Of a DNA stretch of 64,000 nucleotides, positions 1 through 8,973 are shown in pieces. Origin of the DNA: Snodgrassella sp945267035 (lineage in GTDB: Bacteria; Pseudomonadota; Gammaproteobacteria; Burkholderiales; Neisseriaceae); NCBI RefSeq assembly GCF_026535915.1, contig NZ_JAFNPF010000001.1, forward strand, positions 124,001 to 188,000, given 5' to 3'. The notes under the pieces were generated by a model. It had not been told where the DNA came from. It ran no database searches and saw only the letters and a list, made by a program, of their open reading frames with translations. A program made the translations under genes and the position numbers. Every line of letters begins with the position of its first letter. The stretch's first letter is position 1.

Positions 1-76
1 GTAAATGACTGGCTTTGAGTTATTTCTATGTTCGAAAAAAAGATGGTTTGGTTTGAAACTGTGAAAAACGTCTAAT

Positions 77-550
77 TTAACGATATAGATATTGATGCAA
101 AAGTGTTAAAGCAAAGTCTACCGCTTTTGTCCGTATTTCATCACGATTGCCGAAGAAATGTTGTTGTTGGGCACTAATGCGTTGTTTTGTCGCCAAACCA
201 AACCATACTGTTCCGACTGGGGTTTCAGCAGTACCACCACTGGGACCAGCAATACCGGAAATAGACAAAGCATAATCAGCTTTAGCGGCAATCAAAGCAC
301 CTAGTGCCATTTCACGTACACATTCTTCGCTGACAGCGCCATAATGATTCAGGGTGGTCTCATTTACCTTTAAAAGTTGACTTTTGGCGTGATTGCTGTA
401 GGTAACATAGCCTATTTCAAACCAAGCTGAACTACCGGGTAATCGGGTTAATTGGGCTGCTAATAACCCGCCAGTGCAGGATTCCGCGCAGGTAACTTTA
501 TGTCCAAGTTCATCTAGTTTAGTGGTGATGTCAATTAGAGTTTGAGTCAT
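77..550 (-). CDS. pncC: Nicotinamide-nucleotide amidohydrolase, CinA C-terminal family
   Basis: Cytosolic enzyme of the pyridine nucleotide cycle that deamidates nicotinamide mononucleotide to nicotinate mononucleotide. The 158-residue protein is a stand-alone CinA C-terminal domain: ESCTGG at residues 23-28 and a later GIAGPSGGT loop are the family's conserved motifs. I chose the ATG at 550, because the frame upstream of it only adds a hydrophobic stretch without family similarity. The start lies inside the end of pgi (20-base overlap), so the two are probably co-transcribed and translationally coupled. Length is normal for the single-domain form. The function is family knowledge; the motifs are read directly. 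Confidence 0.9.
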   Translation of the reverse strand: MTQTLIDITTKLDELGHKVTCAESCTGGLLAAQLTRLPGSSAWFEIGYVTYSNHAKSQLLKVNETTLNHYGAVSEECVREMALGALIAAKADYALSISGIAGPSGGTAETPVGTVWFGLATKQRISAQQQHFFGNRDEIRTKAVDFALTLLHQYLYR

Positions 551-2189
551 GATGATGCTTTCTAAAATAAGCAATAAGACCATTAGTAGAGGCATCATGA
601 CTTAGCGGTTCTTGCCCGCTCAGTTCCGGCTGAATATTTTTTGCCAAAACTTTGCCGTATTCAACCCCCCATTGATCAAAAGAGTTAATACCCCAGATAA
701 TACCCTGTACAAATACTTTATGTTCATACATTGCCAGAAGCATACCTAGATTAAATGGATTAATTTCGTCTAATAACAAGGTATTTGATGGCTGATTACC
801 AGGGAATACCTTTTGTGGTGCCAAAATATCACGCTGCCTATTATCCAGATGCATTAATTCTGCATAAGCTTCAGCCAGTGTTTTGCCGTGCATCAGTGCT
901 TCTGTCTGAGCGAAGGCATTAGCCACCAGAACTTTATGCTGGGTGCTGACGTGATAAAAGCTATTGATGGGTACAATAAAATCAGCGGAAATTAACCGTG
1001 GACCCTGATGTAATAACTGAAAAAATGCATGTTGACAGTTAACCCCTTCTTCCCCCCAAATAACAGGTCCGGTATCAAAGTCCAGATGCTCGCCATAACG
1101 ACCAACTTGCTTGCCATTACTTTCCATATCTAATTGTTGCAAATGAGCAGCCAGACGGCGCAAGCCATGATCATAAGGAATAATGGCGTGGCTGGTGGTT
1201 TGATAAAAAGTGTGATACCACAAGCCGATCAGGCTAATGAGTACGGGTATATTATGTCGTAATGGCGCATGGTAGAAATGTTCGTCCATGGCTCTTCCGC
1301 CAGCAAGAAAATCTTGAAAATTCTTTTTGCCAATTGCACACATCACCGATAAGCCGATTGTTGACCAGACAGAATAACGCCCACCCACCCAATCAAACAT
1401 GGCAAAAATATTTTTGCCATCAATACCAAATTGCTGTGCTTTATCAGTTGCACTGGATATGGCAATAAAATGACGCGCAATATCTTGTTGAGTAAAACCT
1501 TGTTGTAAAAACCATTGTCTCGCCCCCTGCGCATTCAGAAGAGTTTCTGGAGTAGTAAAGGATTTACTGGCTATGATAAATACAGTTCGGGCTGGGTTGA
1601 TGGTTTTTAAAACTTGCATGAGATTCGCGCCATCAACATTGGATACATAATGAATATTTAATCCTGATTGATGAAAAGGACGCAGAGCCAACGTGACCAT
1701 TTCAGGACCCAGATGAGAGCCACCAATACCTATATTCACAATATCGGTAATCGTTTCTCCCGTTACGCCCTTATAGTCACCGTTGCGAACAGATTCGGCA
1801 AAAGAAAAAGCTTTTTCCAGCTCAGCGTGAATATCCGGCACAACATTGTGTCCGTCAACATAAACCTCAGCATTGGCTTCAAGTCTGAGTGCTGTATGCA
1901 AAACAGGGCGGTTTTCACTGATATTGATTTTTTCGCCACAGCGCATTTTTTCTATCCACCCACCAAGATCAGCTACATTGGCAAGTTCAATCAATAATGT
2001 CAGCGTATCTTCAGTAATGCGGTTTTTACTGTAATCCAGCAACAATCCATTTAACTTTTCATGCATTTTGTCAAAGCGATCTGGATCTTGTTCAAATAAA
2101 TCACGCATGTGTAAAAACCGAGTGCTGCGCTGGTGCTGATGCAATTGTGCCCAGATGGCGGTCTGATTAATAGAACAGAAAGGATTCAT
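531..2189 (-). CDS. pgi: Glucose-6-phosphate isomerase
   Basis: Interconverts glucose-6-phosphate and fructose-6-phosphate in the cytosol, feeding glycolysis, gluconeogenesis and sugar-nucleotide synthesis; fructose-6-phosphate is also the precursor of the GDP-mannose used by the polysaccharide cluster in this window. At 552 residues it has full family length. The signature GGRYSVWSTIGL is near residue 268, and a GRYGEHLDFDTGPVIWGE segment near 365 carries the second signature with the catalytic glutamate. The gene appears intact and ends inside the start of pncC. The ATG at 2189 has only a weak ribosome-binding site. Confidence 0.97.
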   Translation of the reverse strand: MNPFCSINQTAIWAQLHQHQRSTRFLHMRDLFEQDPDRFDKMHEKLNGLLLDYSKNRITEDTLTLLIELANVADLGGWIEKMRCGEKINISENRPVLHTALRLEANAEVYVDGHNVVPDIHAELEKAFSFAESVRNGDYKGVTGETITDIVNIGIGGSHLGPEMVTLALRPFHQSGLNIHYVSNVDGANLMQVLKTINPARTVFIIASKSFTTPETLLNAQGARQWFLQQGFTQQDIARHFIAISSATDKAQQFGIDGKNIFAMFDWVGGRYSVWSTIGLSVMCAIGKKNFQDFLAGGRAMDEHFYHAPLRHNIPVLISLIGLWYHTFYQTTSHAIIPYDHGLRRLAAHLQQLDMESNGKQVGRYGEHLDFDTGPVIWGEEGVNCQHAFFQLLHQGPRLISADFIVPINSFYHVSTQHKVLVANAFAQTEALMHGKTLAEAYAELMHLDNRQRDILAPQKVFPGNQPSNTLLLDEINPFNLGMLLAMYEHKVFVQGIIWGINSFDQWGVEYGKVLAKNIQPELSGQEPLSHDASTNGLIAYFRKHHHDSNSN

Positions 2190-2238
2190 CTTTGATTACA
2201 GTAATGGGTGGAAAAAAACAAGAGCACAGTATACAAAA

Positions 2239-2787
2239 TCATTCGGGTAATTTTAAAAAATATTTACGGTAATACGCCATTTCTTCGATACTTTCCAGAA
2301 TATCATCCAATGCCTGATGAGCTCCTTTTTTCGTCACCCCTTTCGCTATTGGTGGATTCCAGCGCTTGGCTAACTCTTTTAAAGTGGATACATCCAAATT
2401 GCGATAATGAAAATAAGCTTCCAGTCTTGGCATATATCGCACCATAAAGCGACGATCCTGATGGATGGAGTTACCACACATAGGTGACGCTTTCTCCGGT
2501 ATCCATTCACTCATAAAGTCCAATAATTTTTGCTCTGTCTCAGCTTCATTCAAGGTAGAAGCTTTGACCTTGGCAACCAATCCGGTACGATTATGTGTAG
2601 CCGTATTCCAGGCATCCATGTGGTCAATAATGCTGTCAGGCTGATGAATAACATATACTTCTGATTGAGCTAAAACGTTTAGATCAGAGTCAGTAATAAT
2701 CATGGCCACTTCAATGATGCGATCATGATCTGGATTTAATCCAGTCATTTCCATATCAAGCCAAGCAAGATTTTTAGCGTTTTGCAT
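2239..2787 (-). CDS. orn: Oligoribonuclease (DEDDh 3'-5' exoribonuclease)
   Basis: Degrades 2-5 nucleotide RNA fragments (nanoRNAs), including pGpG, to mononucleotides and is usually essential in proteobacteria that carry it. The 182-residue protein shows the DEDDh exonuclease pattern: D11 and E13 in WLDMEMTGL, a central MDAWNTATHN segment, a CGNSIHQDRRF motif with the third acid, and HQALDDILESIEE at the C-terminus with the catalytic histidine and last aspartate. Length matches the family. It is transcribed in the same direction as pgi, with a 49-base gap. Confidence 0.95.
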   Translation of the reverse strand: MQNAKNLAWLDMEMTGLNPDHDRIIEVAMIITDSDLNVLAQSEVYVIHQPDSIIDHMDAWNTATHNRTGLVAKVKASTLNEAETEQKLLDFMSEWIPEKASPMCGNSIHQDRRFMVRYMPRLEAYFHYRNLDVSTLKELAKRWNPPIAKGVTKKGAHQALDDILESIEEMAYYRKYFLKLPE

Positions 2788-3196
2788 TAAGGGTCTTTAA
2801 ATATCTACAATAAAAAAATATTTTAACTTTTTTCTGTAATGGTTGATAGATTAAAGTCAACATATTCTTTCTATGAATTTTTTAAACCTCCATTGTTATT
2901 TAGTAATAGTATTTATCTTGAATGGCGCGGTAAATTGCAGACATTGATTAATGTTAAGTTTTAAATTTTGAGGCAAACTTTCCTGTTCTTTACATAACCG
3001 AAATTATTTAGATTTTCAAAATTAATATATATGTAAACAGTATAATTCGATTAATTTTTATTAGTGCCTGCCCATACATATGTTTTCTACAAATTCAAAA
3101 ATTCATATTAGAAAAATGATAGAAAGAGATTTTAAGTTTTGAAATGGTTACGGCTAAATAGAAAACATTGAAATAGATTTTTTCTCAATTTATGTA
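2788..3196. other. A/T-rich intergenic stretch without a supported gene
   Basis: About 400 bases of strongly A/T-biased sequence upstream of orn. Stops are frequent in all frames, and I see no start with a convincing ribosome-binding site, no stem-loop and no tRNA. It presumably carries the orn promoter near its left end; no clear -35/-10 pair stands out. Confidence 0.5.
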
Positions 3197-3286
3197 TTAT
3201 TTATCGATTCTGAGCATCTTGAAAAAATCGTCAGGTAAATTCTTGGTTATGTTTGCGAACATATTTTTCAAATAATTTTTACTCAA
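3197..3286 (-). CDS. Possible 29-residue small protein downstream of the orphan secreted gene
   Basis: A TTG codon at 3286 is preceded at a five-base spacing by AGGA, and opens a 29-codon frame ending in TAA. The peptide is basic at the N-terminus and amphipathic (it contains NLPDDFFKMLRIDK at its end), and it lies 36 bases downstream of the 256-residue secreted protein on the same strand. It could be a genuine small protein, or the surviving start of a decayed gene. No family is recognised; support is only the ribosome-binding site and codon pattern. Confidence 0.25.
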   Translation of the reverse strand: MSKNYLKNMFANITKNLPDDFFKMLRIDK

Positions 3287-3322
3287 ATTTTTCCTGTTCC
3301 TTTTTGTTGAAAAGGCTTTTTT

Positions 3323-4093
3323 TTAATCGTTTTTATTTACCTTTGAAGTTTTTTTATCTTGTATCAGTTCTTTTCCCTTATAAAGATGGCTTAATATATC
3401 TCCTGTTTGAGCATCTATATAATAAATATGTTCAAATGTAGGTGGAGAAATAAAATTCTTGATAATCCAAATATCTTTATTTTGAAATGGTTTTTTATCT
3501 TGATTATTGTTTACTTTGGGTATGTAAGTAGCAGACAATTCTCCTCTCATCTCTTTAGAATGATCATGATAAAGATTTTCATTTATCAAAAAAGAAATAA
3601 TCTCATTATATTTTATATTATTATATTTTTTATCTTCATTTATTTCTCTAATCATTTTCCCATTTTTATCAAATAGTTGCGTCGCACCGATAGAATTATT
3701 ATCTAAAAAATACAGCGACTTTCTTTTTATTATACTATTTGGATAAAATTCTTTATATAATGAAATTAAAGGATTCTCCCTCAATATAGTGACTTGTACA
3801 TAGACAGATTCACCTCTTCCAATTGATTTAAAATACTCTCCACCTGATTCAATGACTTTATTTCCCAAATTGTCTGTATAAATGTACTTTCCTAATTCTG
3901 CAGCTTTATCAAACTGTTTTTTGTTAAATATATCCGGTTTAGAATTCAAAATCTTGATGGATTCATAATATTGGTGATTACCCATAGAGTATGTCTTATT
4001 GATAGGCGGCTTTGTTATCGAATTGTCGTTTTCCTGTCCAAAACATGAACTGCATAAAAAATAGAAAAATAATAGTATATAAAAATAATTCAT
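3323..4093 (-). CDS. Orphan secreted protein, possibly lipoprotein, function unknown
   Basis: A 256-residue protein beginning with a short hydrophobic signal peptide (residues 1-18, rich in F, L and Y), followed by CSSCFGQ, which is close to but not a textbook lipobox. The middle has alternating aromatic/charged repeats such as LYKEFYPNS and TQLFDKNGKMI, reminiscent of YwqK-type MORN-like antitoxin repeats. The C-terminus has YYIDAQTGDILSHLYKG, a beta-hairpin type segment. The gene is conspicuously A/T-rich, with long A and T runs, unlike pgi/orn and the Ste24-like gene beside it, which suggests acquisition. An orphan immunity or cell-envelope protein is possible, but I do not recognise the family. 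Confidence 0.7.
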   Translation of the reverse strand: MNYFYILLFFYFLCSSCFGQENDNSITKPPINKTYSMGNHQYYESIKILNSKPDIFNKKQFDKAAELGKYIYTDNLGNKVIESGGEYFKSIGRGESVYVQVTILRENPLISLYKEFYPNSIIKRKSLYFLDNNSIGATQLFDKNGKMIREINEDKKYNNIKYNEIISFLINENLYHDHSKEMRGELSATYIPKVNNNQDKKPFQNKDIWIIKNFISPPTFEHIYYIDAQTGDILSHLYKGKELIQDKKTSKVNKND

Positions 4094-4323
4094 TTCAACG
4101 AGTATTCAAAATTAAAATTCAATGATTTGCTTTGTTGTTAGGTGCGGAATCTTATTGCTTTATGATAGCCAAATTGAATTGTGCAATATTAAGATGAAAT
4201 TCCTGTAAAAGCGTATCAAATATTATAGTTATCGTCCAGATATAACAGGGTTATTCACACGATTATTCAGCAGTGATCATAAAATTTCGTTACAATGAGA
4301 TTTTTAAATCATTGCTCAGAATT

Positions 4324-5619
4324 ATGCCGATTCAGTTTTCTTCACATACAGTATATATTTTATTTCTGGTTTTTTTTGTAATCAGCATATTTGGACAATT
4401 ATACTTATCAATACGTCAAAGTAAGATGGTATTGAGTCATCGTAATCATGTACCAGCTGCATTTATTGATACTGTAACTTTAGCTGAACATCAAAAAGCA
4501 GCCGACTATACTTTGGCTAAACAAAAGTTGGCTCGTTATGAAATCATCTTTCAAGCACTACTTTTATTAATCTTCACTTTAGGTGGTGGGTTAGATTTAC
4601 TGGCGCGTATCAGTCAACTATGGGTTAAAAACAGCCTTGCTTACGGTATCGTGTTGATTGGCTTATTTTCTTTAGTCAATATGGTCTTGAGTTGGCCTAT
4701 AGCGTGGTATCGCAGTTTTAGGTTAGAAACTCGCTTTGGTTTCAATAATATGACTTTGAAAACTTTTATAGCAGACCAACTGAAAGGGTGTTTGTTGGCT
4801 ATCATAATTGGGGTGCCATTGTTATATATCATATTACTCATCATGCAGAAACTAATGCTACATCCTATATTTGGAGGAGCATGGTGGTTCGCCGTATGGT
4901 TGGTGTGGATGGTGTTTTCACTCATTATGTTATGGGCATTTCCCAAATGGATTGCGCCCTTATTTAACAAATTCATTCCGTTAACTGATCAAGAGTTACG
5001 CACCCGTATCGAAAAATTATTACAACGTACTGGCTTTCATAGCGATGGCATCTTCGTTATGGATGGTTCTAAGCGCAGTGGACATGGCAATGCTTACTTT
5101 ACCGGTTTGGGAAAAAATAAACGGATCGTTTTTTTCGATACCTTATTAAAAGACATGCAACCGGCTGAGGTAGAAGCAGTTTTAGCGCATGAATTAGGTC
5201 ATTTTGCGCATAAACATGTACTTAAGCAAATGATCGTCACCTTTTTACTCAGCTTGTTTATCCTAGCCATTTTGGGCTGGTTGCTGCCGCAGCCGGCATT
5301 TTATCTTGGGTTAGGCGTGCATGAAATTAGCCATGCGATGGCTTTATTATTATTTATGTTGGTTTTGCCTATTTTCACCTTTCCCTTTTCACCATTAAGT
5401 AGCATCATGTCGCGCAAGAATGAATTTGAAGCGGATAGATTTGCAGCTCAATATGCCGATGCCAGTGATCTAATTCAAGCACTGACCAAGTTGTATCGAA
5501 CCAATGCTGCCAGTTTAGTTAGCGATATCTGGTATTCCCGCTTCTATGATTCGCATCCGGGTGCTCAAGAGCGTATTGCTGCATTACAGTCGCTCCAAGC
5601 AAAGGCAAGCCATAAATAA
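4324..5619 (+). CDS. M48 family zinc metalloprotease, Ste24/CAAX-protease-like
   Basis: Integral inner-membrane zinc endopeptidase of family M48A. The zinc motif HELGH is at residues 289-293 and the third ligand lies in EFEAD at 367-371; several hydrophobic segments precede and separate them, as in Ste24-type enzymes. A DGSKRSGHGNAYFTG segment before the HExxH is typical of the family. Counting from ATG 4324, which gives MPIQFSSHTVY, the protein has 431 residues. A GTG at 4273 in the same frame would add 17 residues but matches the family less well. The substrate in bacteria is unknown; membrane-protein quality control is the usual inference. Confidence 0.88.
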   Translation: MPIQFSSHTVYILFLVFFVISIFGQLYLSIRQSKMVLSHRNHVPAAFIDTVTLAEHQKAADYTLAKQKLARYEIIFQALLLLIFTLGGGLDLLARISQLWVKNSLAYGIVLIGLFSLVNMVLSWPIAWYRSFRLETRFGFNNMTLKTFIADQLKGCLLAIIIGVPLLYIILLIMQKLMLHPIFGGAWWFAVWLVWMVFSLIMLWAFPKWIAPLFNKFIPLTDQELRTRIEKLLQRTGFHSDGIFVMDGSKRSGHGNAYFTGLGKNKRIVFFDTLLKDMQPAEVEAVLAHELGHFAHKHVLKQMIVTFLLSLFILAILGWLLPQPAFYLGLGVHEISHAMALLLFMLVLPIFTFPFSPLSSIMSRKNEFEADRFAAQYADASDLIQALTKLYRTNAASLVSDIWYSRFYDSHPGAQERIAALQSLQAKASHK

Positions 5620-5924
5620 GGTATAATCAGAAAAACACCATATTGATGATTGCCAAAAATAACTTTTATTTTAAAGGTATACTTAAAAGAACTATTCAAA
5701 TAAGCGCCATAATTTACTATAATTAAAATATATTTTATTGTGTTAATGCTGATATTTGCAGGTAATCTAATTGCTTTTTGTGCCTTATTAAATTGAATAT
5801 GGTGTTGAATAGCGAAGTCAGTTCAATAACGATGCAGATTAAAAGCTGGAAAACCCTATAAAATATAACCACTTCAATAATGATTTTGGTTGGAAATCTT
5901 GATTAATAAAGATAAGGTATTCTA
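5620..5924. other. Intergenic region between the Ste24-like and BI-1 genes
   Basis: About 300 A/T-rich bases with no supported gene. It must hold the promoter of the downstream BI-1 gene. A TATAAAATA stretch near 5858 could be its -10 element, but I cannot pair it with a good -35. No stem-loop terminator follows the protease gene. Confidence 0.4.
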
Positions 5925-6635
5925 ATGAATGTATATAATCAAATACTTGTCCAAAGCCCTTCAGCTGTTGGCATGCAAAAATTTATGACCAAAACCTATG
6001 GATGGATGACCATTGGATTACTCACCACCGCTGTTGTAGCATGGATGGCAATCAATGATGGCAAAGTCATGTATACCATTTTAAATAACCCTTTAATGTT
6101 TTGGGGTATCATGATAGGTCAGATAGCTGCTGTGATGATTATTTCTTTTTTAATCAATCGGATTAGTGCCCAAACAGCAACTGCATTATTTATAGTGTAT
6201 TCTGCTCTAACTGGATTATTTTTATCTTTAATTTTAGTCCGTTTTGCTTCTGTAACCATAACCAGTACACTATTTATTACCGCAGGTACTTTTGCAGCAA
6301 CAACCCTATTAGGTTATACCACCAAAAAAGACTTATCCAGTGTTGGGGGATTCCTGTTAATGGGCTTAATTGGCATCATTATTGCCACTGCCGTTAATAT
6401 TTTTTTGCGTAACCCAACTATATATTGGGCCATCAACTATATCGGATTAGCGATTTTTATTGGTTTAACGATCTACGATACGCAAAAATTAAAAGCCATG
6501 GGTGAGGCTTTAGAAGCTGAAAATACTGCTCCTGAGCAAATGCAGAAATATGCGATATTTGGTGCTCTGGAATTATATTTAGACTTAATCAATATGTTTA
6601 TTTTCTTCTTACGCATAATTGGCGGACGTCGTTAA
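5925..6635 (+). CDS. Bax inhibitor-1/YccA family membrane protein
   Basis: A 236-residue polytopic inner-membrane protein with about seven hydrophobic helices covering most of its length after residue 25. It matches the bacterial BI-1/YccA/YbhL family in length and in the conserved C-terminal part (IYDTQKLKAMGEALEAE, then a LYLDLINMFIFFLRI helix). In Escherichia coli, YccA modulates FtsH proteolysis of SecY; that role is only inferred here. AAGG lies eight bases before the ATG, so the start is well supported. It is a single-gene unit followed by a strong terminator. Confidence 0.9.
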   Translation: MNVYNQILVQSPSAVGMQKFMTKTYGWMTIGLLTTAVVAWMAINDGKVMYTILNNPLMFWGIMIGQIAAVMIISFLINRISAQTATALFIVYSALTGLFLSLILVRFASVTITSTLFITAGTFAATTLLGYTTKKDLSSVGGFLLMGLIGIIIATAVNIFLRNPTIYWAINYIGLAIFIGLTIYDTQKLKAMGEALEAENTAPEQMQKYAIFGALELYLDLINMFIFFLRIIGGRR

Positions 6636-6660
6636 TTACCTATCACTGCCAATTCTCAAG

Positions 6661-6700
6661 TTAATAAAAGGCGCAATGTATTCATTGCGCCTTTTATTAA
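6661..6700 (+). terminator. Intrinsic terminator after the BI-1 gene
   Basis: A perfect 18-bp inverted repeat (6661-6678 with 6683-6700) around a four-base TATT loop. The stem contains AAAAGGCGCAATG and its complement, and the 3' arm supplies the T run CCTTTTATT. The A/T ends make it usable on either strand, but on the plus strand it directly closes the BI-1 transcript. Confidence 0.88.
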
Positions 6701-6939
6701 ATCAGTCATTTAGATTACATCCAGCAATTCAATCCTAAATCACCGCAGCTATTCTACGTTCCACAAGGTTATGGTTATTATTCAACCCCCAAAATCATTT
6801 AACAACCTCTCTCTGAGCCTCAGCAATGCGATGAAAATAAATTATTTAAAATGAAACAAAAGCGTATAGATTTAACAACTACAAACTGCTGACCAAAGAG
6901 TTGGTTGACGAACAAGCCGAAAAGGAAAAAAATATTTAG
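6701..6939 (+). pseudogene. Remnant of a protein-coding gene (3' part, broken)
   Basis: Immediately after the terminator the plus strand reads as normal protein in one frame from 6701 to about 6870 (for example QQFNPKSPQLFYVPQGYGYY). It is interrupted by one in-frame TAA at 6800-6802, then shifts by one base near 6870 into FNNYKLLTKELVDEQAEKEK, which ends at a TAG at 6937-6939. There is no start codon or ribosome-binding site. The composition of these segments is protein-like, so I read them as the eroded C-terminal part of a gene. The family is not recognised. Confidence 0.5.
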
Positions 6940-7062
6940 GTAAGCTAATGTATTGGTTTTAATAAACGTATTGTTCCCGCAATTTTTCTGAATTGCTAAT
7001 TATAAAATAGATCCCTTTTATTTTGATAGAATGTAACGCAGATTCTTAAAAAGCACACGAAT

Positions 7063-7950
7063 ATGGCACAACAGTCCAAAAATGGATTAACTACCGCTCA
7101 AATTATTGCCAGTTTTGGTCGACGTTTTATCGTCCGTACCGACGAAGGCAATATCTATGAGGCAACCACACGAAAGAAAAGAATTGATTTCGCCTGTGGT
7201 GATCAAGTTCATATCAACCCGATTAATGAACAACAGGTTGTAATCGAAGATTATTTGCCTCGGCACAGCTTGCTGTATCGGCAGGATGCTACTCGTAGCA
7301 AACTTATTGCAGCTAATGTTACTTTGATCTTGATCGTGTTAGCAGCGGTGCCGACGCCAAGCGAAATGCTACTCCAGCGTGCGTTATTGGCCGCTGAAGC
7401 AGCTGAAATTAAGCCATTAATTGTTTTAAATAAAGCAGATGTGTCTGAAAATATTCTATGGTTGGATAAATTCAAATTTTATCAAAGTCTAGGTTATGAT
7501 CTGATTAATGTCAGTGCCTTAGCTGATGTTACCCAATTACGGAAGCGTTTACAAAACGAATGCGCCATATTGCTTGGACAATCTGGCATGGGTAAATCAA
7601 CTTTAACTAATGCTTTACTTGGTCATCATCAGGCGCGAGTTGGTGATATTTCGACTGCGTTAGACTCTGGTCGCCATACCACTACTCATGCCCAGCTGTA
7701 TGATTTGGATGATCATAGTCAGTTGATCGATTCGCCGGGATTGCAAGCTTTTGGTTTGCACCATTTGCACGTAACCAATTTACTCGACTATTTACCCGAT
7801 ATGCGTCCCTATATCGGCAAATGTCGTTTTCATAACTGTAGTCATCGCCAAGAGCCAGGATGTGCTATCAAACAAGCTGTTGAGGAACATAAAATCAAAC
7901 AGGAAAGACTTCAGTTTTTGCAAAATATCACCAATGAATTAAGCGGGTAA
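7063..7950 (+). CDS. rsgA: Small ribosomal subunit biogenesis GTPase RsgA
   Basis: Circularly permuted GTPase that checks and releases late 30S assembly intermediates. The permuted motif order is visible: G4 NKAD at residues 123-126, then G1 GQSGMGKST at 172-180, then G3 DSPG at 223-226. The C-terminal zinc-binding segment contains KCRFHNCSHRQEPGC. An N-terminal OB-fold region precedes the GTPase domain. The 295-residue length is normal. It is flanked on both sides by non-coding sequence with gene remnants, so it is probably transcribed alone. The ribosome-binding site is weak. Confidence 0.95.
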   Translation: MAQQSKNGLTTAQIIASFGRRFIVRTDEGNIYEATTRKKRIDFACGDQVHINPINEQQVVIEDYLPRHSLLYRQDATRSKLIAANVTLILIVLAAVPTPSEMLLQRALLAAEAAEIKPLIVLNKADVSENILWLDKFKFYQSLGYDLINVSALADVTQLRKRLQNECAILLGQSGMGKSTLTNALLGHHQARVGDISTALDSGRHTTTHAQLYDLDDHSQLIDSPGLQAFGLHHLHVTNLLDYLPDMRPYIGKCRFHNCSHRQEPGCAIKQAVEEHKIKQERLQFLQNITNELSG

Positions 7951-7983
7951 AATAGATAGCTAGATAAAGAAACAAAATATCAT

Positions 7984-8229
7984 ATGCATGTAATACCTTA
8001 CGAATGGCTAGGAAAACCGCTGCTAACAACCATGAATGCAGTTCAGCAGCAAAATATACTGTTTAGATATAGGAAAGGCTGTTTTGCAATTTGCGGAGAA
8101 TAAATCATTACGAAATTGTAGATTGACCAGAAGAATGCTTTAGTACAGCTAATTCCCTTAAAAAATGGAATTGCCTATGCCATCTCTAAATACTATTTAT
8201 ACCAGCCAACTCTTACTAACACGGTATAA
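7984..8229 (+). pseudogene. Broken reading frame, unknown family
   Basis: One frame starting at ATG 7984 reads 39 protein-like codons (beginning MHVIPYEWLGKPLL), meets TAA at 8101 and TAG at 8119, and then continues in the same frame for about 35 further protein-like codons (containing LVQLIPLKNGIAYAISKYY) to a TAA at 8227. Two in-frame stops within one coherent frame point to a decayed gene. The family is not recognised. Confidence 0.4.
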
Positions 8230-8312
8230 ATTTAATTGCTATGCCACAGTAAATGCACCAATCTTCAACTTGTTTCGTCTAATTTACTATTCATGCTGCC
8301 ATGATTGATTAG

Positions 8313-8507
8313 CCCAACTTTTTTCAGCAGCTAAACAAGAAAAAAATATCAGGTATTTCAACATTGATACTAAGGCAGAATAAATCAGAATATCCATTTG
8401 CATTTACAGTGCACCAAAATTGCATATGGGTATTATTAATGAAGTTATTGATCCAAGCTGGCATAAATATTAATAAATTTTTATTAAAGAAAGAATATAA
8501 ACAATAA
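8313..8507 (+). pseudogene. Possible second gene remnant, start lacking
   Basis: A 64-codon open frame without a start codon runs from the TAG at 8310 to TAA at 8505. Its end contains LLMKLLIQAGININK, which resembles an ankyrin-type helix pair. A competing frame over the same bases also looks protein-like near 8415-8475, so the reading is uncertain. It may belong to the same eroded locus as the remnant upstream. Confidence 0.2.
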
Positions 8508-8973
8508 AATCATCCGAATCCTCATTCACAGTAATCCATAACTAATATTTATACTTCTATTTAATAATCTTCAGTACTGGCATCAAGTTTTTTAAGGGTA
8601 AAACAGGATGATAAATAGTCCTAGTCAAATTTCAGATTTGTATCATTATGATTTCATGGTATTTAAATTTTCTGAGCCTTGTTAATTGCTGAGTAAGTTA
8701 ATTTTAAATCACTTTCAGCCATTCGCTCTCCTGAGTCTGCTTATTTTTGCGATAACGTAACTTTAAATAGAAATCATCGCATATTCAGAGCTTTAAGTTT
8801 TGCCTACGCACAACAAGCCGTGGATTAAGCTTAATCCAACACTAGGCTTTCTCAGGCTTAAAGCGTCGAATATTTAGGACTTGACTACTCAAGCATTGAT
8901 TAAAAATATGATAAATTGCTTCAAATAAAACCAAATGATTGATTTGGCAGAATATGCATGATATCATCGCAAA
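8508..8973. other. Non-coding stretch upstream of the ribosomal protein region
   Basis: No intact gene. A 19-codon frame on the minus strand (8722 to 8663) starts with ATG after AGGAG and looks like a gene start cut short. A second minus-strand frame over 8661-8760 is also protein-like. These suggest a degraded gene; the rplC promoter must lie in this stretch or its last 150 bases. TTGACT at 8881 followed by TATGAT at 8907 has a 20-base spacer, too long to be convincing. Confidence 0.35.
8821..8838. repeat. Perfect 18-bp palindrome
   Basis: TGGATTAAGCTTAATCCA is perfectly self-complementary without a loop, about 220 bases upstream of rplC. With no spacer it is more like a dimeric protein-binding site or a transposon-end relic than a terminator. 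No second copy was noticed in the window. Confidence 0.35.

Noticed and set aside
1262..1997. Plus-strand frames inside pgi
   Set aside because: They are mirror frames of a clearly conserved enzyme without start signals.
2208..2447. 79-codon plus-strand frame across the orn 3' end
   Set aside because: Antisense to orn; no family similarity or ribosome-binding site.
3253..3441. A 62-codon plus-strand frame rich in F, L and Y
   Set aside because: Lies opposite the better-supported secreted gene and consists of complement of A-rich sequence; no ribosome-binding site.
4273..4323. Upstream GTG start for the M48 protease
   Set aside because: The extra 17 residues do not resemble the family's N-terminus and there is no ribosome-binding site; ATG 4324 preferred.
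8881..8912. TTGACT with TATGAT as the rplC promoter
   Set aside because: The 20-base spacer is too long for a sigma-70 promoter; kept only as a remark.
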